This document shows positions 19,001-29,600 of a DNA stretch of 64,000 nucleotides, piece after piece; position 1 is the first letter of the stretch; each line of letters begins with the position of its first letter. The stretch spans positions 1 to 64,000 of the forward strand of contig NZ_SACJ01000014.1 of the NCBI RefSeq assembly GCF_004016525.1, given 5' to 3'. A program made the position numbers and the translations under genes. Source of the stretch: Flavobacterium sufflavum. Lineage in GTDB: Bacteria; Bacteroidota; Bacteroidia; Flavobacteriales; Flavobacteriaceae. The notes beneath the pieces are model-generated. The model searched no databases and was not told the origin of the DNA. It worked only from the letters and a program-made list of their open reading frames with translations.

Positions 19001-22000
19001 GACATAGAAGTGCTGCTTGGAAACAGAAGCTATATGTATGAAGATGTTAATTCCATAACGCTTCGTGGAAAATTATTAGGTAGTGGAACCGTAGAACATG
19101 ACGGAAATGATTATGCCGGCCTTAATCTCTTGGGCGACAACAGCGAATTTACAGGAACTTTCATCTCTAAATTGAGAAGTGGTAAACAAAGGATACGCTT
19201 TGGAATTCCCAATTCCGGAAGTGCAAAGGCAACCTGGTTATTAGATGCCAATGGGATTGATTGCCAAGGTATAGGCTTTGCAAGCGGGACATTAAATTTT
19301 GGTGCCCTTAACGGACGTGGTTATATTCGTGCTGACGGGGGCGGTGCACCAGTTATCAGCATTGGTGCCCTGAATACGTATTCCAGCTATGGCGGAACCA
19401 TTAACGGTAATGGCACCAATCTGACCGTTGAAAAGGTAGGTACAGGTACTTTAGAAATGTGGGGAAATCAAGCCTACAGCGGAACTACTACCGTGAAAAA
19501 AGGAAAATTGTTAATAAACAATAATGGAACCAGTGGCGTTTTTATTAGTCCAATAATTGTAGAAGAAGGTGCTTTGGGAGGCTTCGGTTTAACTCAGGCT
19601 TCGGCAACTCTTGGAACTGGTAGCGGTGCAGGTGCCATATTAGAACCCGGTTTTTTAACCATTGGTACCTTAAGTGTTGGTGCTCTTACATTAAAAGCAG
19701 ATGCTACTTATACCCCAGAAATAAATTTGGGTACAGCTATTGGAGATCAAATTAAAGCCACGAGTGTAACTCTAACAAACAGTCCTCTTTTAACTCCAAT
19801 TAGCATTGCCGGAACCTTGCCTTTCGGAACCTATTATACCATAATTAACAATACAGGAACAGGAGCAATAACTGGAACATTTAATGGCTTACCAGAATGG
19901 GCTTCGATTACAGTAGGCGGTTATAGCTTCATCATTACCTATGTAGGAGGTGATGGAAACGATGTGGTTTTAATGGACGCACGTGCCATAGGCCAAACCT
20001 ACTATAAATTTAATGAGGCAAGCGGAACTCAGGCAACAGACACCTGGGGAACTAATCACGCTACTTTGCAGGCAACAGCAACGCGTGATACCGGTCGTGG
20101 AGGATCTGCGCTTAAGCTGGATGGTACTTCTACCTCTTATGCTACCTTGCCAACAGGTATTGTAAGTACGCTAACCGACTTTACCATATCTACCTGGGTA
20201 AAAATGGATGTTAAATCTAACTGGATGCGGGTATTCGACTTCGGTACCGGCACCAGCAAGTATATGTTTTTATCCATCCAGGCAGGAGGCGCCAATGTGA
20301 TGCGTTATGCTATTAAAAATGGAGGATCAGAGCAACAGCTGAGCTTTACTTATACCCTGCCATTGAATACCTGGACGCATTTTGCTATTACCCAATCTGG
20401 AAATACCTGTAGTATGTATATTAATGGGGCTTTAGTTGCTACCAATACCGGCGTAACTATCAAGCCTTCTACGATAGGAAGCACTACTTTAAATTATCTG
20501 GGTAAATCGCAGTTTAGCGATCCTTTGTTTAAAGGTTCTATTGATGAGTTTAAGATCTTCAACAGGGCTTTAAGTGCATCTGAAATTGCTGCTAGTCACT
20601 TAAGCCAAACCATAACTTTGGCTGCTACTGCACAAAAAGCAATGGGAGATGCTGATTTTGAACCTGCTACCGTTTCTTCAGCTCTTCCGGTAACCTACAG
20701 CAGTTCGAATGAGTCGGTTGCAAGCATCGTTAATGGTAAGGTTCATATTCTAGCTGCCGGAACTGCAACCATTACTGCTACACAGGATGGAAATGAAATT
20801 TACTGGCAAGCCCCATCACAAACACAAGTTTTAACAATTGTTAAGAAAGATCAAACTATTAGTTTTGCCGCAATTGGAACGAAAACAATTGGAGACGCAG
20901 ATTTTGATCCTTCTGCTACCGCTTCTTCAGGCCTTGCAGTAGCCTACAGCAGTTCGGATGAATCCGTTGCAAGCATCGTTAATGGTAAAGTTCATATTCT
21001 TGCTGCCGGAACTGCAACTATTACTGCTTCGCAGGCTGGAGATAATGTTTACGCAGCAGCCCCATCACAAACGCAAGTTTTAACGGTTGTTAAACAAGCG
21101 CAGACAATTAGTTTTGCCGCAATTGGAACGAAAACAATTGGAGACGCAGATTTTAATCCTTCTGCTACCGCTTCTTCAGGCCTTGCGGTAATATACACGA
21201 GTTCGGATGAATCCGTTGCAAGTATCGTTAATGGTAACATTCATATCCTTGCTGCCGGAACTGCAACTATTACTGCTACACAGGCTGGGGATAATATTTA
21301 TGCAGCAGCTCCATCACAAACACAGGTTTTAACGGTTGTTAAACAATCACAAACAATTAATTTTGCCGCAATTGAAACCAAACTACTTGGAGATGCCGAT
21401 TTTGATCCTTTAGCTACCGCTTCTTCAGGCCTTACAGTAAACTACACCAGTTCCAATGGATCAGTCGCAAGTATAGTAAATGGTAAAATTCATATTCTTG
21501 GCACCGGAACTGCAACAATTACTGCTTCGCAAGCCGGAAATAATACTTATGCAGCAGCTCCATCACAAACACAGGTTTTAGCGGTTGTCATCACCAATAA
21601 TACTGCACCGACTGCTGTAATGGGCACTCCGTTTACCTATACCATTACCAATAATTCATCATTAAATAATTTAACGGCAACTGGACTGCCTGCCGGTTTA
21701 AGTTTAAATACCAGTACTGGTGTAATATCTGGTATTCCTACTGAATATGGTACTTTTTCTGTGGCTTTAACCTCTTCCAACGGCAGCATTTCTGGTTCAC
21801 AAAATATTACTGTGACAGTATATACTATTGTAAACAATCTTATAGTTGCTTCAGGTGATGCTAAAAATATCATTGAATGGGATGCTATCCAGAATTTCAG
21901 TTACAATATTAAACGCTCCACTACTTCAGGTGGAACTTATACAAGCATCGGAACCACTTCCGGTACCACATTTACGGATACCAATGTAAGTAATGGAAGT

Positions 22001-23008
22001 ACGTATTACTATGTAATTTCTGTCAACAATTCGCTTGGCGAAAACCCTAATAGTGCGGAAGTAACAGCAACACCCAATACCGGGCAAATTACTTACCTGA
22101 AATTTGATGAGGCAAGTGGAACGAGAGCTATTGACAGTTGGGGAGCAAGCCATGCTACTTTACAGGCAACAGCAACCCGAGATGCCGGCCTTTCGGGCAC
22201 AGCGCTTAAGCTGGACGGCACTTCAACCTCTTATGCCACTTTGCCAACCGGTATTGTAAGTACGCTAAACGACTTTACCATATCCACATGGGTAAGAATG
22301 GATGTTAAAGCTAACTGGATGAGGGTATTTGACTTTGGTACAGGAACGAGTAAATATATGTTTTTAACCATTCAGGCCGGAACTGCTAATATTATGCGTT
22401 ATGCCATTAAGAATGGAGGATCGGAGCAACAGGTTAGCTTTACTTATACTCTGCCGTTGAATACCTGGACGCATTTTGCCATTACACAATCCGGAAATAC
22501 TTGTACTTTGTATATCAATGGAACTGCCGTTGCTTCTAATACTGGTGTTACTATTAAGCCATCAACTATTGGTAGTACTAACTTGAATTATCTGGGAAAA
22601 TCACAGTTTAATGACAATATGTTTAAAGGATCTATTGATAAATTTAAAATATATAGTAGGGCATTAAGTGCAACAGAAATAGTTGCAGAACAAAATCAGC
22701 TTACTCAAAAAAAGGACAATAACACTATTAAAGATGACTTATCAACAAACAATGATGTGATAATAAAAAATACTGTTATTTATCCTAACCCCGTGGTGAA
22801 TAATCGATTTTCTATTGCAACCAATACTGAATTAATTGGAAAAGAAGTACAAGTAAAATTAGTTGATTTTGCAGGACGAACTGTTTACTTAAAATCAATT
22901 AAAAATAATACTGGCACTATCGATGTGGTTTTAAATCAGCCTCTAGTTAATGGTATTTATATCTTAATTTTGAATAATCAATATTCTGCTAAAGTTTTTA
23001 TAAAATAA
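16019..23008 (+). CDS. Giant T9SS-secreted polysaccharide lyase with a modular tail (2329 residues)
   Basis: Signal peptide 1-25. Residues about 27-365 form an alginate-lyase-superfamily alpha-toroid (TGDTAYAQKATSILDGWA near 110; GRDDHW near 240), homologous to the lipoproteins at 48613 and 51960. Then follow a DUF1349-like jelly roll (about 375-540, GVMLRESLAPGS), a putative-Ig domain (about 545-625, LPAGLSINTSTGVISGTP), two FN3 domains (630-805), an autotransporter-type beta-helix region (810-1320, KVGTGTLEMWGNQAYSGTTT), LamG (1325-1527), four 83-residue Big-like repeats (1529-1857), putative-Ig, FN3, a second LamG (2022-2224) and a T9SS type A sorting domain with VIYPNPVV and a terminal KVFIK. 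It should act as a surface or released lyase on a uronic-acid polymer, with the tail giving reach and glycan binding. Its substrate is inferred only from the fold. A longer paralogue follows at 23606. Confidence 0.8.
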   Translation: MKKTYSIFIFGTLLLILGFTQRILAQQTFVHPGIPFTLADLNQLKANITQEPWLSAYNAFKNDSHSKLSYTPGTPQATVSRAPNLNNEQWKSDMLAIHNLAFMWWFTGDTAYAQKATSILDGWAVTNTVWEGNESMLDIGDYAQYWATGAEILRYTYPGWTQANTDHVENYFSQVLFPTSWVPYPLRDQNKGALQLKIALGAAIFCNDVTKFNQAIEVYRMDAGGGMRNSLPNGEVGDTGRDDHWRVQAAALAWGAEVAYKQNVDMFAELDNRVLAIGELYHKYAFDGATMTYVPFGGYASYWTNWGIQPGARAGDMTNLIYSAYNVRKGIATPQTDRMRAALGGAGGDFLYLKSSDTSTAVSLSPVYYPADHVQPVSNLTNIDIGNTGLAGSASCSNGIWTLKGAGTSTSTAFSFNFKKVSGDTGLVVKVDNMSLTTGGSGVMLRESLAPGSAFWDIYLGANGGVGKHWQPKAPWWLKIERVGTRIFTYHSQDGINWTNLSCWYSATGFPTNLYAGFYTISNNTSAQNTATFSNVAYSQTAPTGSPEISSATTTTATLGASFSYSIIASASPSSYSASGLPAGLSINTSTGVISGTPTAIGQSVVTLGTTNASGTGTATLILNINNNTAPAAPSGVTAAVNNVTRISISWPAVTNASSYTVKRSLSSSGPFTAIQTGIIGTSFIDASPQPEVSNYYVVTALAGTLESGNSNVVSASVPPAVPSMPIVVNNSNSIGLSWNTASGAVTYKVKRGTVSGGPYTTLATVSTTSYTDTNVSSGSPYYYVVSSMGNTLESANSTEAFGVPGASTRTWNPTPVSTNLNLAANWLENALPVNPAILTLGATSDSIVVNDINGLVASRIQFASDANAYTISGNSLTLKNDLINNSSSSQTLTTPLILTDPLNINTATNNVVLNGGISGTGVVTKSGASNLYIIGNNNSYSGNTIIKSGILAAAGLGTGTPSTPTAGPLGIGKIILNGGSLQATAGGDLNLYNDIEVLLGNRSYMYEDVNSITLRGKLLGSGTVEHDGNDYAGLNLLGDNSEFTGTFISKLRSGKQRIRFGIPNSGSAKATWLLDANGIDCQGIGFASGTLNFGALNGRGYIRADGGGAPVISIGALNTYSSYGGTINGNGTNLTVEKVGTGTLEMWGNQAYSGTTTVKKGKLLINNNGTSGVFISPIIVEEGALGGFGLTQASATLGTGSGAGAILEPGFLTIGTLSVGALTLKADATYTPEINLGTAIGDQIKATSVTLTNSPLLTPISIAGTLPFGTYYTIINNTGTGAITGTFNGLPEWASITVGGYSFIITYVGGDGNDVVLMDARAIGQTYYKFNEASGTQATDTWGTNHATLQATATRDTGRGGSALKLDGTSTSYATLPTGIVSTLTDFTISTWVKMDVKSNWMRVFDFGTGTSKYMFLSIQAGGANVMRYAIKNGGSEQQLSFTYTLPLNTWTHFAITQSGNTCSMYINGALVATNTGVTIKPSTIGSTTLNYLGKSQFSDPLFKGSIDEFKIFNRALSASEIAASHLSQTITLAATAQKAMGDADFEPATVSSALPVTYSSSNESVASIVNGKVHILAAGTATITATQDGNEIYWQAPSQTQVLTIVKKDQTISFAAIGTKTIGDADFDPSATASSGLAVAYSSSDESVASIVNGKVHILAAGTATITASQAGDNVYAAAPSQTQVLTVVKQAQTISFAAIGTKTIGDADFNPSATASSGLAVIYTSSDESVASIVNGNIHILAAGTATITATQAGDNIYAAAPSQTQVLTVVKQSQTINFAAIETKLLGDADFDPLATASSGLTVNYTSSNGSVASIVNGKIHILGTGTATITASQAGNNTYAAAPSQTQVLAVVITNNTAPTAVMGTPFTYTITNNSSLNNLTATGLPAGLSLNTSTGVISGIPTEYGTFSVALTSSNGSISGSQNITVTVYTIVNNLIVASGDAKNIIEWDAIQNFSYNIKRSTTSGGTYTSIGTTSGTTFTDTNVSNGSTYYYVISVNNSLGENPNSAEVTATPNTGQITYLKFDEASGTRAIDSWGASHATLQATATRDAGLSGTALKLDGTSTSYATLPTGIVSTLNDFTISTWVRMDVKANWMRVFDFGTGTSKYMFLTIQAGTANIMRYAIKNGGSEQQVSFTYTLPLNTWTHFAITQSGNTCTLYINGTAVASNTGVTIKPSTIGSTNLNYLGKSQFNDNMFKGSIDKFKIYSRALSATEIVAEQNQLTQKKDNNTIKDDLSTNNDVIIKNTVIYPNPVVNNRFSIATNTELIGKEVQVKLVDFAGRTVYLKSIKNNTGTIDVVLNQPLVNGIYILILNNQYSAKVFIK
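20600..21595 (+). repeat. Four tandem 249-bp repeats coding for Big-like modules
   Basis: Equivalent points lie near 20612, 20861, 21110 and 21359, giving a constant 249-bp period (83 residues). Units share A..TKTIGDADF.P.A..SSGL, SSDESVASIVNG and ILAAGTATITA. The last three units are closest in DNA, so recent unit duplication is likely. They act as spacers within the giant lyase. Confidence 0.8.
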
Positions 23009-23032
23009 TAAACTCAGCATTACCTTAAACAA

Positions 23033-23069
23033 AAGCCGTTTCAAGAGCATGATAATCTTGAAACGGCTT
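23033..23069 (+). terminator. Terminator hairpin after the first giant gene
   Basis: AAGCCGTTTCAAGA (23033-23046) pairs perfectly over 14 bp with TCTTGAAACGGCTT (23056-23069) around a 9-nt loop, 25 bp past the stop codon. The tail ATTTATTTAATTT is only moderately T-rich. Confidence 0.75.
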
Positions 23070-23605
23070 ATTTATTTAATTTAAATATCTTCTTGAAAAA
23101 TTCTGATTTCCTTAATTATCCTCTTTCTTAACTACAGCTTCTCTATTATAAAAAACATATTAAAAACTATTTCCAAACACAATAATATTTTTCAAATTAA
23201 CAATCAATTACATATAAAATTACATTAAATATTTTTTTATTATTAAAAAACAACAAAAAAACACAATTACATCAGCATGGTTCAGAACAGTTAAATGGTT
23301 TTAAAGCAATAATTTTGTTTGGTTACTAAAGACAAGATTGACACATAGTCTTTTAAAAATATAAACATAAAAAAAAATTGCCTATGACAGAATAAGAAAT
23401 ATAAAACCTAAACAAACTTGCCATTATGTTAATACAATATCAAGAGCAAGCATACTTAAAAGAATACAATTGAATCCAACACTACTATTTTGTATTTCTC
23501 TAAACGATCCTAAAATACAGCCTCCTATCTTTTTTCTTTATATAAAAAAAGACCTAAGGTTAAGTTGTATAAATACCACAAAAAATTATATCTAAAAACA
23601 AATCA
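23070..23605 (+). promoter_or_regulatory. Promoter region of the second giant gene, with a copy of the 15787-15915 block
   Basis: No gene is seen in this 536-bp gap. The segment 23196-23325 repeats the promoter block of the first giant gene. GTTCAGAACAGTT is at 23280-23292 and TAATTTTG, a perfect TAnnTTTG -7 element, at 23310-23317, with the same 17-bp spacing. The predicted leader is about 280 nt, much longer than for the first gene, so there is room for leader-based control. Nothing else is recognisable in it. Confidence 0.6.
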
Positions 23606-26600
23606 ATGAAAAAATTTTACTCCCTTTTCATGTATGGAATTTTGTTTCTGATTCTCTGTTTTACCCAGCAGATTTCAGCACAACAAACGTTTGTACATCC
23701 GGGTATTGCCTTTAATCAGGCAGATCTGGATCAGCTAAAGGTTAACATTACAAAAGAACCCTGGCTTTCAGCTTATAATACTTTTAAGAATGATAGTCAT
23801 TCACAATTAAGTTATGTTGGATCACCGCAGGCAACAGTAAGCCGTGCCCCAAACTTAAATAACACCACATGGATAAATGATATGATTGCTGTTCACAATC
23901 TGGCATTTATGTATGTTTTTACCGGTAATGTGGCTTACGCCCAAAAAGCTACCAGCATACTTGATGGCTGGGCAGTAACCAATACCAGCTGGGGCGGCAA
24001 TGAATCTATGCTGGATATTGGCGATTATGCCCAGCACTGGTCTATTGGTGCAGAAATACTTCGTTATACTTATCCAGGATGGACTCAGGCCAATACGGAT
24101 CACGTAGAAAAGTATTTTTCCGAAGTATTATTTCCTACTTCATGGGTACCTTATCCATTACGCGACCAGAACAAAGGAGCACTTCAACTTAAAATTGCTC
24201 TGGGGGCATCCATTTTTTGTAATGATGCCACTAAATTCAATCAGGCGATTGAAGTTTACAGAATGGATGCCGGAGGAGGTATGCGCAACTCACTGCCTAA
24301 TGGAGAAGTGGGAGATACTGGCCGCGACGACCACTGGCGTGTACAAGCTGCAGCTTTGGCCTGGGGTGCTGAAGTTGCCTACAAACAAAACATAGATATG
24401 TTTTCCGAGTTGGACAATCGAGTATTGGCTATCGGCGAATTATACCATAAATATGCCTTTGACGGAGCTTCAATGACCTACATCCCCTTTGGAGGTTATG
24501 CCAGTTATTGGACCAGCTGGGGAATTCAACCCGGAGCAAGAGCAGGCGACATGACCAATCTAATCTATAGTGCTTATAATGTACGTAAAGGAATCCCAAC
24601 CCCTGAAACCGACAGGATGCGAGCTGCTTTGGGTGGTGCAGGTGGCGATTTTTTATATTTAAAATCTTCGGATACTTCTACAGCGGTTAGTTTGCCACCT
24701 GTTTATTATCCTGCCGATCACGTGCAGCCGGTAAGTAACCTGACCAATATAGATATCGGTAATACAGGAATGGCAAGCAGTGCTTCGTTCAATAATGGAA
24801 TATGGACGCTTAAAGCCGCCGGAACTTCCACTAGCACTGCTTTTAGTTTCAATTTCAAAAAAGTTAGTGGTGATGCCGGTCTGGTAGTAAAAGTGGACAA
24901 TATGTCGCTCACTACAGGAGGCTGCGGTGTGATGTTACGTGAATCACTGGCGCCCGGTTCTGCATACTGGGATCTTTTTCTTAACGCTACAGGCGGTGCC
25001 GGAAGACATTGGCAACCCAAAGCTCCCTGGTGGTTAAAAATTGAACGTGTTAACACCCGTATATTTGTATATCATTCGCAGGATGGTGTTCACTGGACTA
25101 ATGATGGTTGCTGGTATTCACCTACTGGTTTCCCAACTAATTTGTATGCGGGATTTTATACCCTTTCTAATAATACATCAGCACAAAATACTGCTACATT
25201 CAGCAATGTAGCCTATAGTCAAACCGCACCAACCGGATCTCCAGAAATTAGCAGTGCTACCACAGCCACAGCTACCATTGGTTCGCCTTTCACTTACAGC
25301 ATCATAGCCAATGCCTCTCCATCATCTTACAGTGCCAGCGGTTTGCCTGCAGGACTTAGTATTGATACAGCTACCGGAATTATTTCAGGTACAGCTACGG
25401 AGTTAGGACAAAGCGAAGTTACCATAACAGCTACCAATGCCAATGGAACAGGCGCAGCCACTTTAATCCTTAAAGTGATTAATAGTGAAGCACCTGCAGC
25501 TCCAACTTCAGCAATAGCATCGATTATTAATACTACACAAATTAAACTTAACTGGACAGCTTCAGCTAATGCTACCAGTTATTCCGTGAAACGTTCGCTA
25601 ACACCGGGTGGTCCCTATACAACTATCCAGACAGGTATTACGGGAACCACTTTTACAGATGTAAGTCCTACACCTGAAGTGAATAACTATTATGTAATTA
25701 CGGCTCTTACAGGAGAGCAAGAAAGCGGGATTTCTAATGAAGTTTTTGAGTCAGTTCCTCCTGCAATTCCGGGACGTCCTGTATCAACTAATCATAATGA
25801 CCGTATCAGCCTAACATGGGATACTGCTTTAGGCGCTTCTTCATACAAAGTAAAACGTGGTACCGTAAGTGGTGGTCCTTATACAACGATTGCAACTGTT
25901 AGCACTAACAGCTATGAGGACACAAATGTTACCAGTGGTAATCCCTATTACTATGTGGTTTCTTCTTTAGGAGCTACACAGGAAAGTGGCAATTCTGCAG
26001 AAGCCTTTGGTGTACCGGGCGCAAATTCTTCGGTATGGAGTCCAACGCCTCTTAGCAATTCATTTAATCTGGCAACTAACTGGGTTGAAAATACTCTTCC
26101 GGTAAACCCTGCCATATTAACCTTCAAGGCAACTACTGATTCAATTGTAAACAACGATATAAATGACCTGATAGTTTCAAGACTTCAATTCGAATCCGAA
26201 GCTGATGCCTATACTATTTCAGGGAATGGTTTAAATCTAAAGAATGATCTTGTAAACAATTCATCAAGTACTCAAACTTTAACTACTCCACTACTGTTAA
26301 CTGACCAACTTAATGTTAATACAGTTGGTAATACAGCTTTAGAGGGTATGATAAGTGGTACCGGTTCCTTAATGAAATCCGGATCAGGTATTTTATACAT
26401 CAATGGAAGCAATAGCACTTATTCAGGAAACACAATTATTAGGAGCGGTACTGTAACTGCATCGGGATTAGGAACAGGAACTCCAAGTAATCCTACAGCA
26501 GGTCCTTTCGGAGTTGGCAAGATCCAACTCAATGGCGGAAAACTGCAGGCTCCACCAACAGCCGAGCTCAAATTGTATAATGACATAGAAGTGCTGCCTG

Positions 26601-29600
26601 AAAACAGAAGTTTTATGTATGAAGATGTTTATGCAATAACTCTTTACGGAAAACTATTAGGTAGTGGAACACTGGAACATGACGGAAATGATTATGCCGG
26701 ACTTAATCTCCTAGGCGATAATAGTCAATTTACAGGAACTTTTATCTCTAAACTGAGAAGTGGTAAACAAAGGATACGTTTCGGAATTCCGCAGTCAGGA
26801 AGTGCAAACGCAACCTGGTTGTTGGATGCCAATGGGATTGATTGTCAGGGCATCGGTTTTGCAACTGGAACGCTAAACTTTGGTGCTCTTAACGGTCGTG
26901 GTTATATCCGTGCCGATGGGGGCGGTGCGCCAGTCATCAGTATTGGTGCCCTCAATACGTATTCCAGTTATGGCGGGACCATTAACGGTAATGGCACTAA
27001 TCTAAGCGTTGAAAAGGTAGGTACAGGCACTTTAGAAATGTGGGGAAACCAGGCCTACACCGGAACTACTACTGTAAAAAAAGGAAAATTATTGATAAAC
27101 AATAATGGAACAACTGGGGTATTTGTTAGTCCAATAATTATAGAAGAAGGTGCACTGGGAGGTTTCGGACAAACTCAGTCATCAGCAACTCTTGGAACTG
27201 GTAGCGGAGTAGGTGCTATATTAGAACCTGGATTTTTAAAAGTTGGTACTTTAAGTGTTGGTGCTCTTTCTTTAAAAGCGGATGCTACCTATACTCCGGA
27301 AATTAATCTGGGTACAGCTACTGGTGATCAAATTAAAGCCACTAGTGTAAACTTACTTAACAATACTGTTTTAGCTCCAATCAGCATTGCGGGTACATTG
27401 ACTACAGGAACAAATTATACAATAATAGACAATACAGGAACACTTGCTATTAATGGTACTTTTAAAAATTTACCTGAAATGTCTCTTGTAAAAATAGGTG
27501 GTTATGATTTCCGTATTACTTACATAGGAGGTACGGGTAACGATGTGGTACTACTAGATGACCGTACTGTAACTGTTGCAATTACAAGTACGTTAGAGCA
27601 AACTACACTTATTGGAAAACCGTTCTCTTATACTATTACAGCTATCAAATCACCAACCAGCTTTAACGCTACTGGATTACCTGTTGGTTTAAGCATAGAT
27701 ACTACTACTGGTATAATTTCAGGAACTCCAACAGTACAAGGAATTTTTTCTGTTACACTTACTGCTTCAAATGAAACTGCATCTAATACTAAAATTTTAT
27801 CATTAAAAGTATTAAATACTGTAGTTGATGGTCTAATAGTAGCGGCTGGTGATGCTAAAAACATCATCGAATGGAACCCTATTTTGGACTTTAGCTATAA
27901 TGTAAAACGTTCGACAACTTCAGGAGGACCTTATACTACTGTTGGAACTGTTACGGGATCAAAATTTACTGATACTAATATCACTAACGGAACTGCTTAT
28001 TATTATGTAGTGTCTTCAATTGACAGTACGGGCGAAAATCCTAACAGTACTGAAGTAAAAGCAACTCCAAATATCGGGCAAGTTACTTACTTGAAATTTG
28101 ACGAATTAACTGGAACACGTAGCATTGATAGTTGGGGTGCCAATCACGGTACATTAAACACTACTGCAAGTCGCAGTGAGGGCAGAAATGGACAAGCCCT
28201 AAAACTAGACGGAACCGCTACTTCTTATGCTACCCTTCCAGCCGATATAGTAAGTACATTATCCGATTATACTATATCCTCATGGGTAAAAATGGATGCT
28301 TTGGCGAACTGGATGCGTGTATTTGACTTTGGAACAGGAACATCTAAGTACATGTTTTTATCCGTACAAACAGGAACCGCAGGTCAGGTTCGTTTTGCAG
28401 TTAAAAACGGAGGCTCATCAGATGTGGGTATAACGTATAATTACGCCGTCCCTCTAAATACCTGGACACATTTTGCAATTACACAGTCAGGTAATACCTG
28501 TAGCATGTACATTAACGGGGCATTAGTTGCCACTACCAGCCTTTCAATTTACCCTTCAACAATAGGCAGTATGAACCAGAATTATCTGGGTAAATCTCAA
28601 TGGGCCGACCCTATGTTTAAAGGTGCAATTGATGAATTTAAGATATATAGCAGAGCTTTAAGTGCATCCGAAATTGCAGGAGCTTATCAAAACCAAACCA
28701 TAACACTGAATTCAATTGCGCAAAAAACATTTGGGGATGACGATTTTGATCCTGCTGCAACCACTACTTCAGGTCTTCCGGTAACGTACAGCAGTTCAAA
28801 TGAATCTGTGGCAACCATTGTAAACGGTAAAGTTCATGTTGTTTCTACCGGATCTACAACTATCACTGCTTCTCAAGCAGGAAATAGCGTATACTGGCCG
28901 GCAGCATCACAATCAAAAGTTTTAACAGTTGTTATTACAAATGATACGCAACTTACTACTTTAATTGGCAAACCATTTACTTATACCATTAGTAACAAAA
29001 CACTAAGTAATTTTACTGCAACTGGTTTACCTGCTGGTTTAAGCGTTGACAGTGTTACAGGAATAATATCTGGTACTCCAACACAATTTGGTACTTTTTC
29101 AGTAACCTTAACTGCTACTAACGGTAGCAATACAGGTTCACAAATAATAACTTTAACAGTACAAAATAATGTAGTAAGCAATGTTATCGTGGCGTCTGGT
29201 GATGCTAAAAACACCATCGAATGGGATGCTATCCAGAATTTCAACTATAACATAAAACGTTCTACTACTTCTGGTGGACCTTATACTACTATTGGAAATA
29301 CTGCGGGTACAAAATTTACCGATACAGCTGTTACTAATGGAACTTCTTATTACTATGTAGTTTCTTCTGTTGACGGTACTACAGAAAATTCTTCGAGTAC
29401 AGAAGTAGTTGCAACGCCAAATCTTGGTCAAGTTACTTACCTGAAATTTGACGAAACAAATGGAACTCGAGGTATCGACAGCTGGGGAGCTAACCATGGA
29501 ACATTGGCAGCCACAGCGACTAGAGATACAGGCAAATACAGCCAGTCTCTTAAACTGGATGGAACAGCCAATGCTTATGCTACGTTGCCAACTGGAATTG

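Noticed and set aside
24195..24395. Plus-strand 66-codon frame inside the second giant gene, with a twin at 16617-16811
   Set aside because: The similarity of the two frames comes only from the paralogy of the catalytic domains in the main frame.
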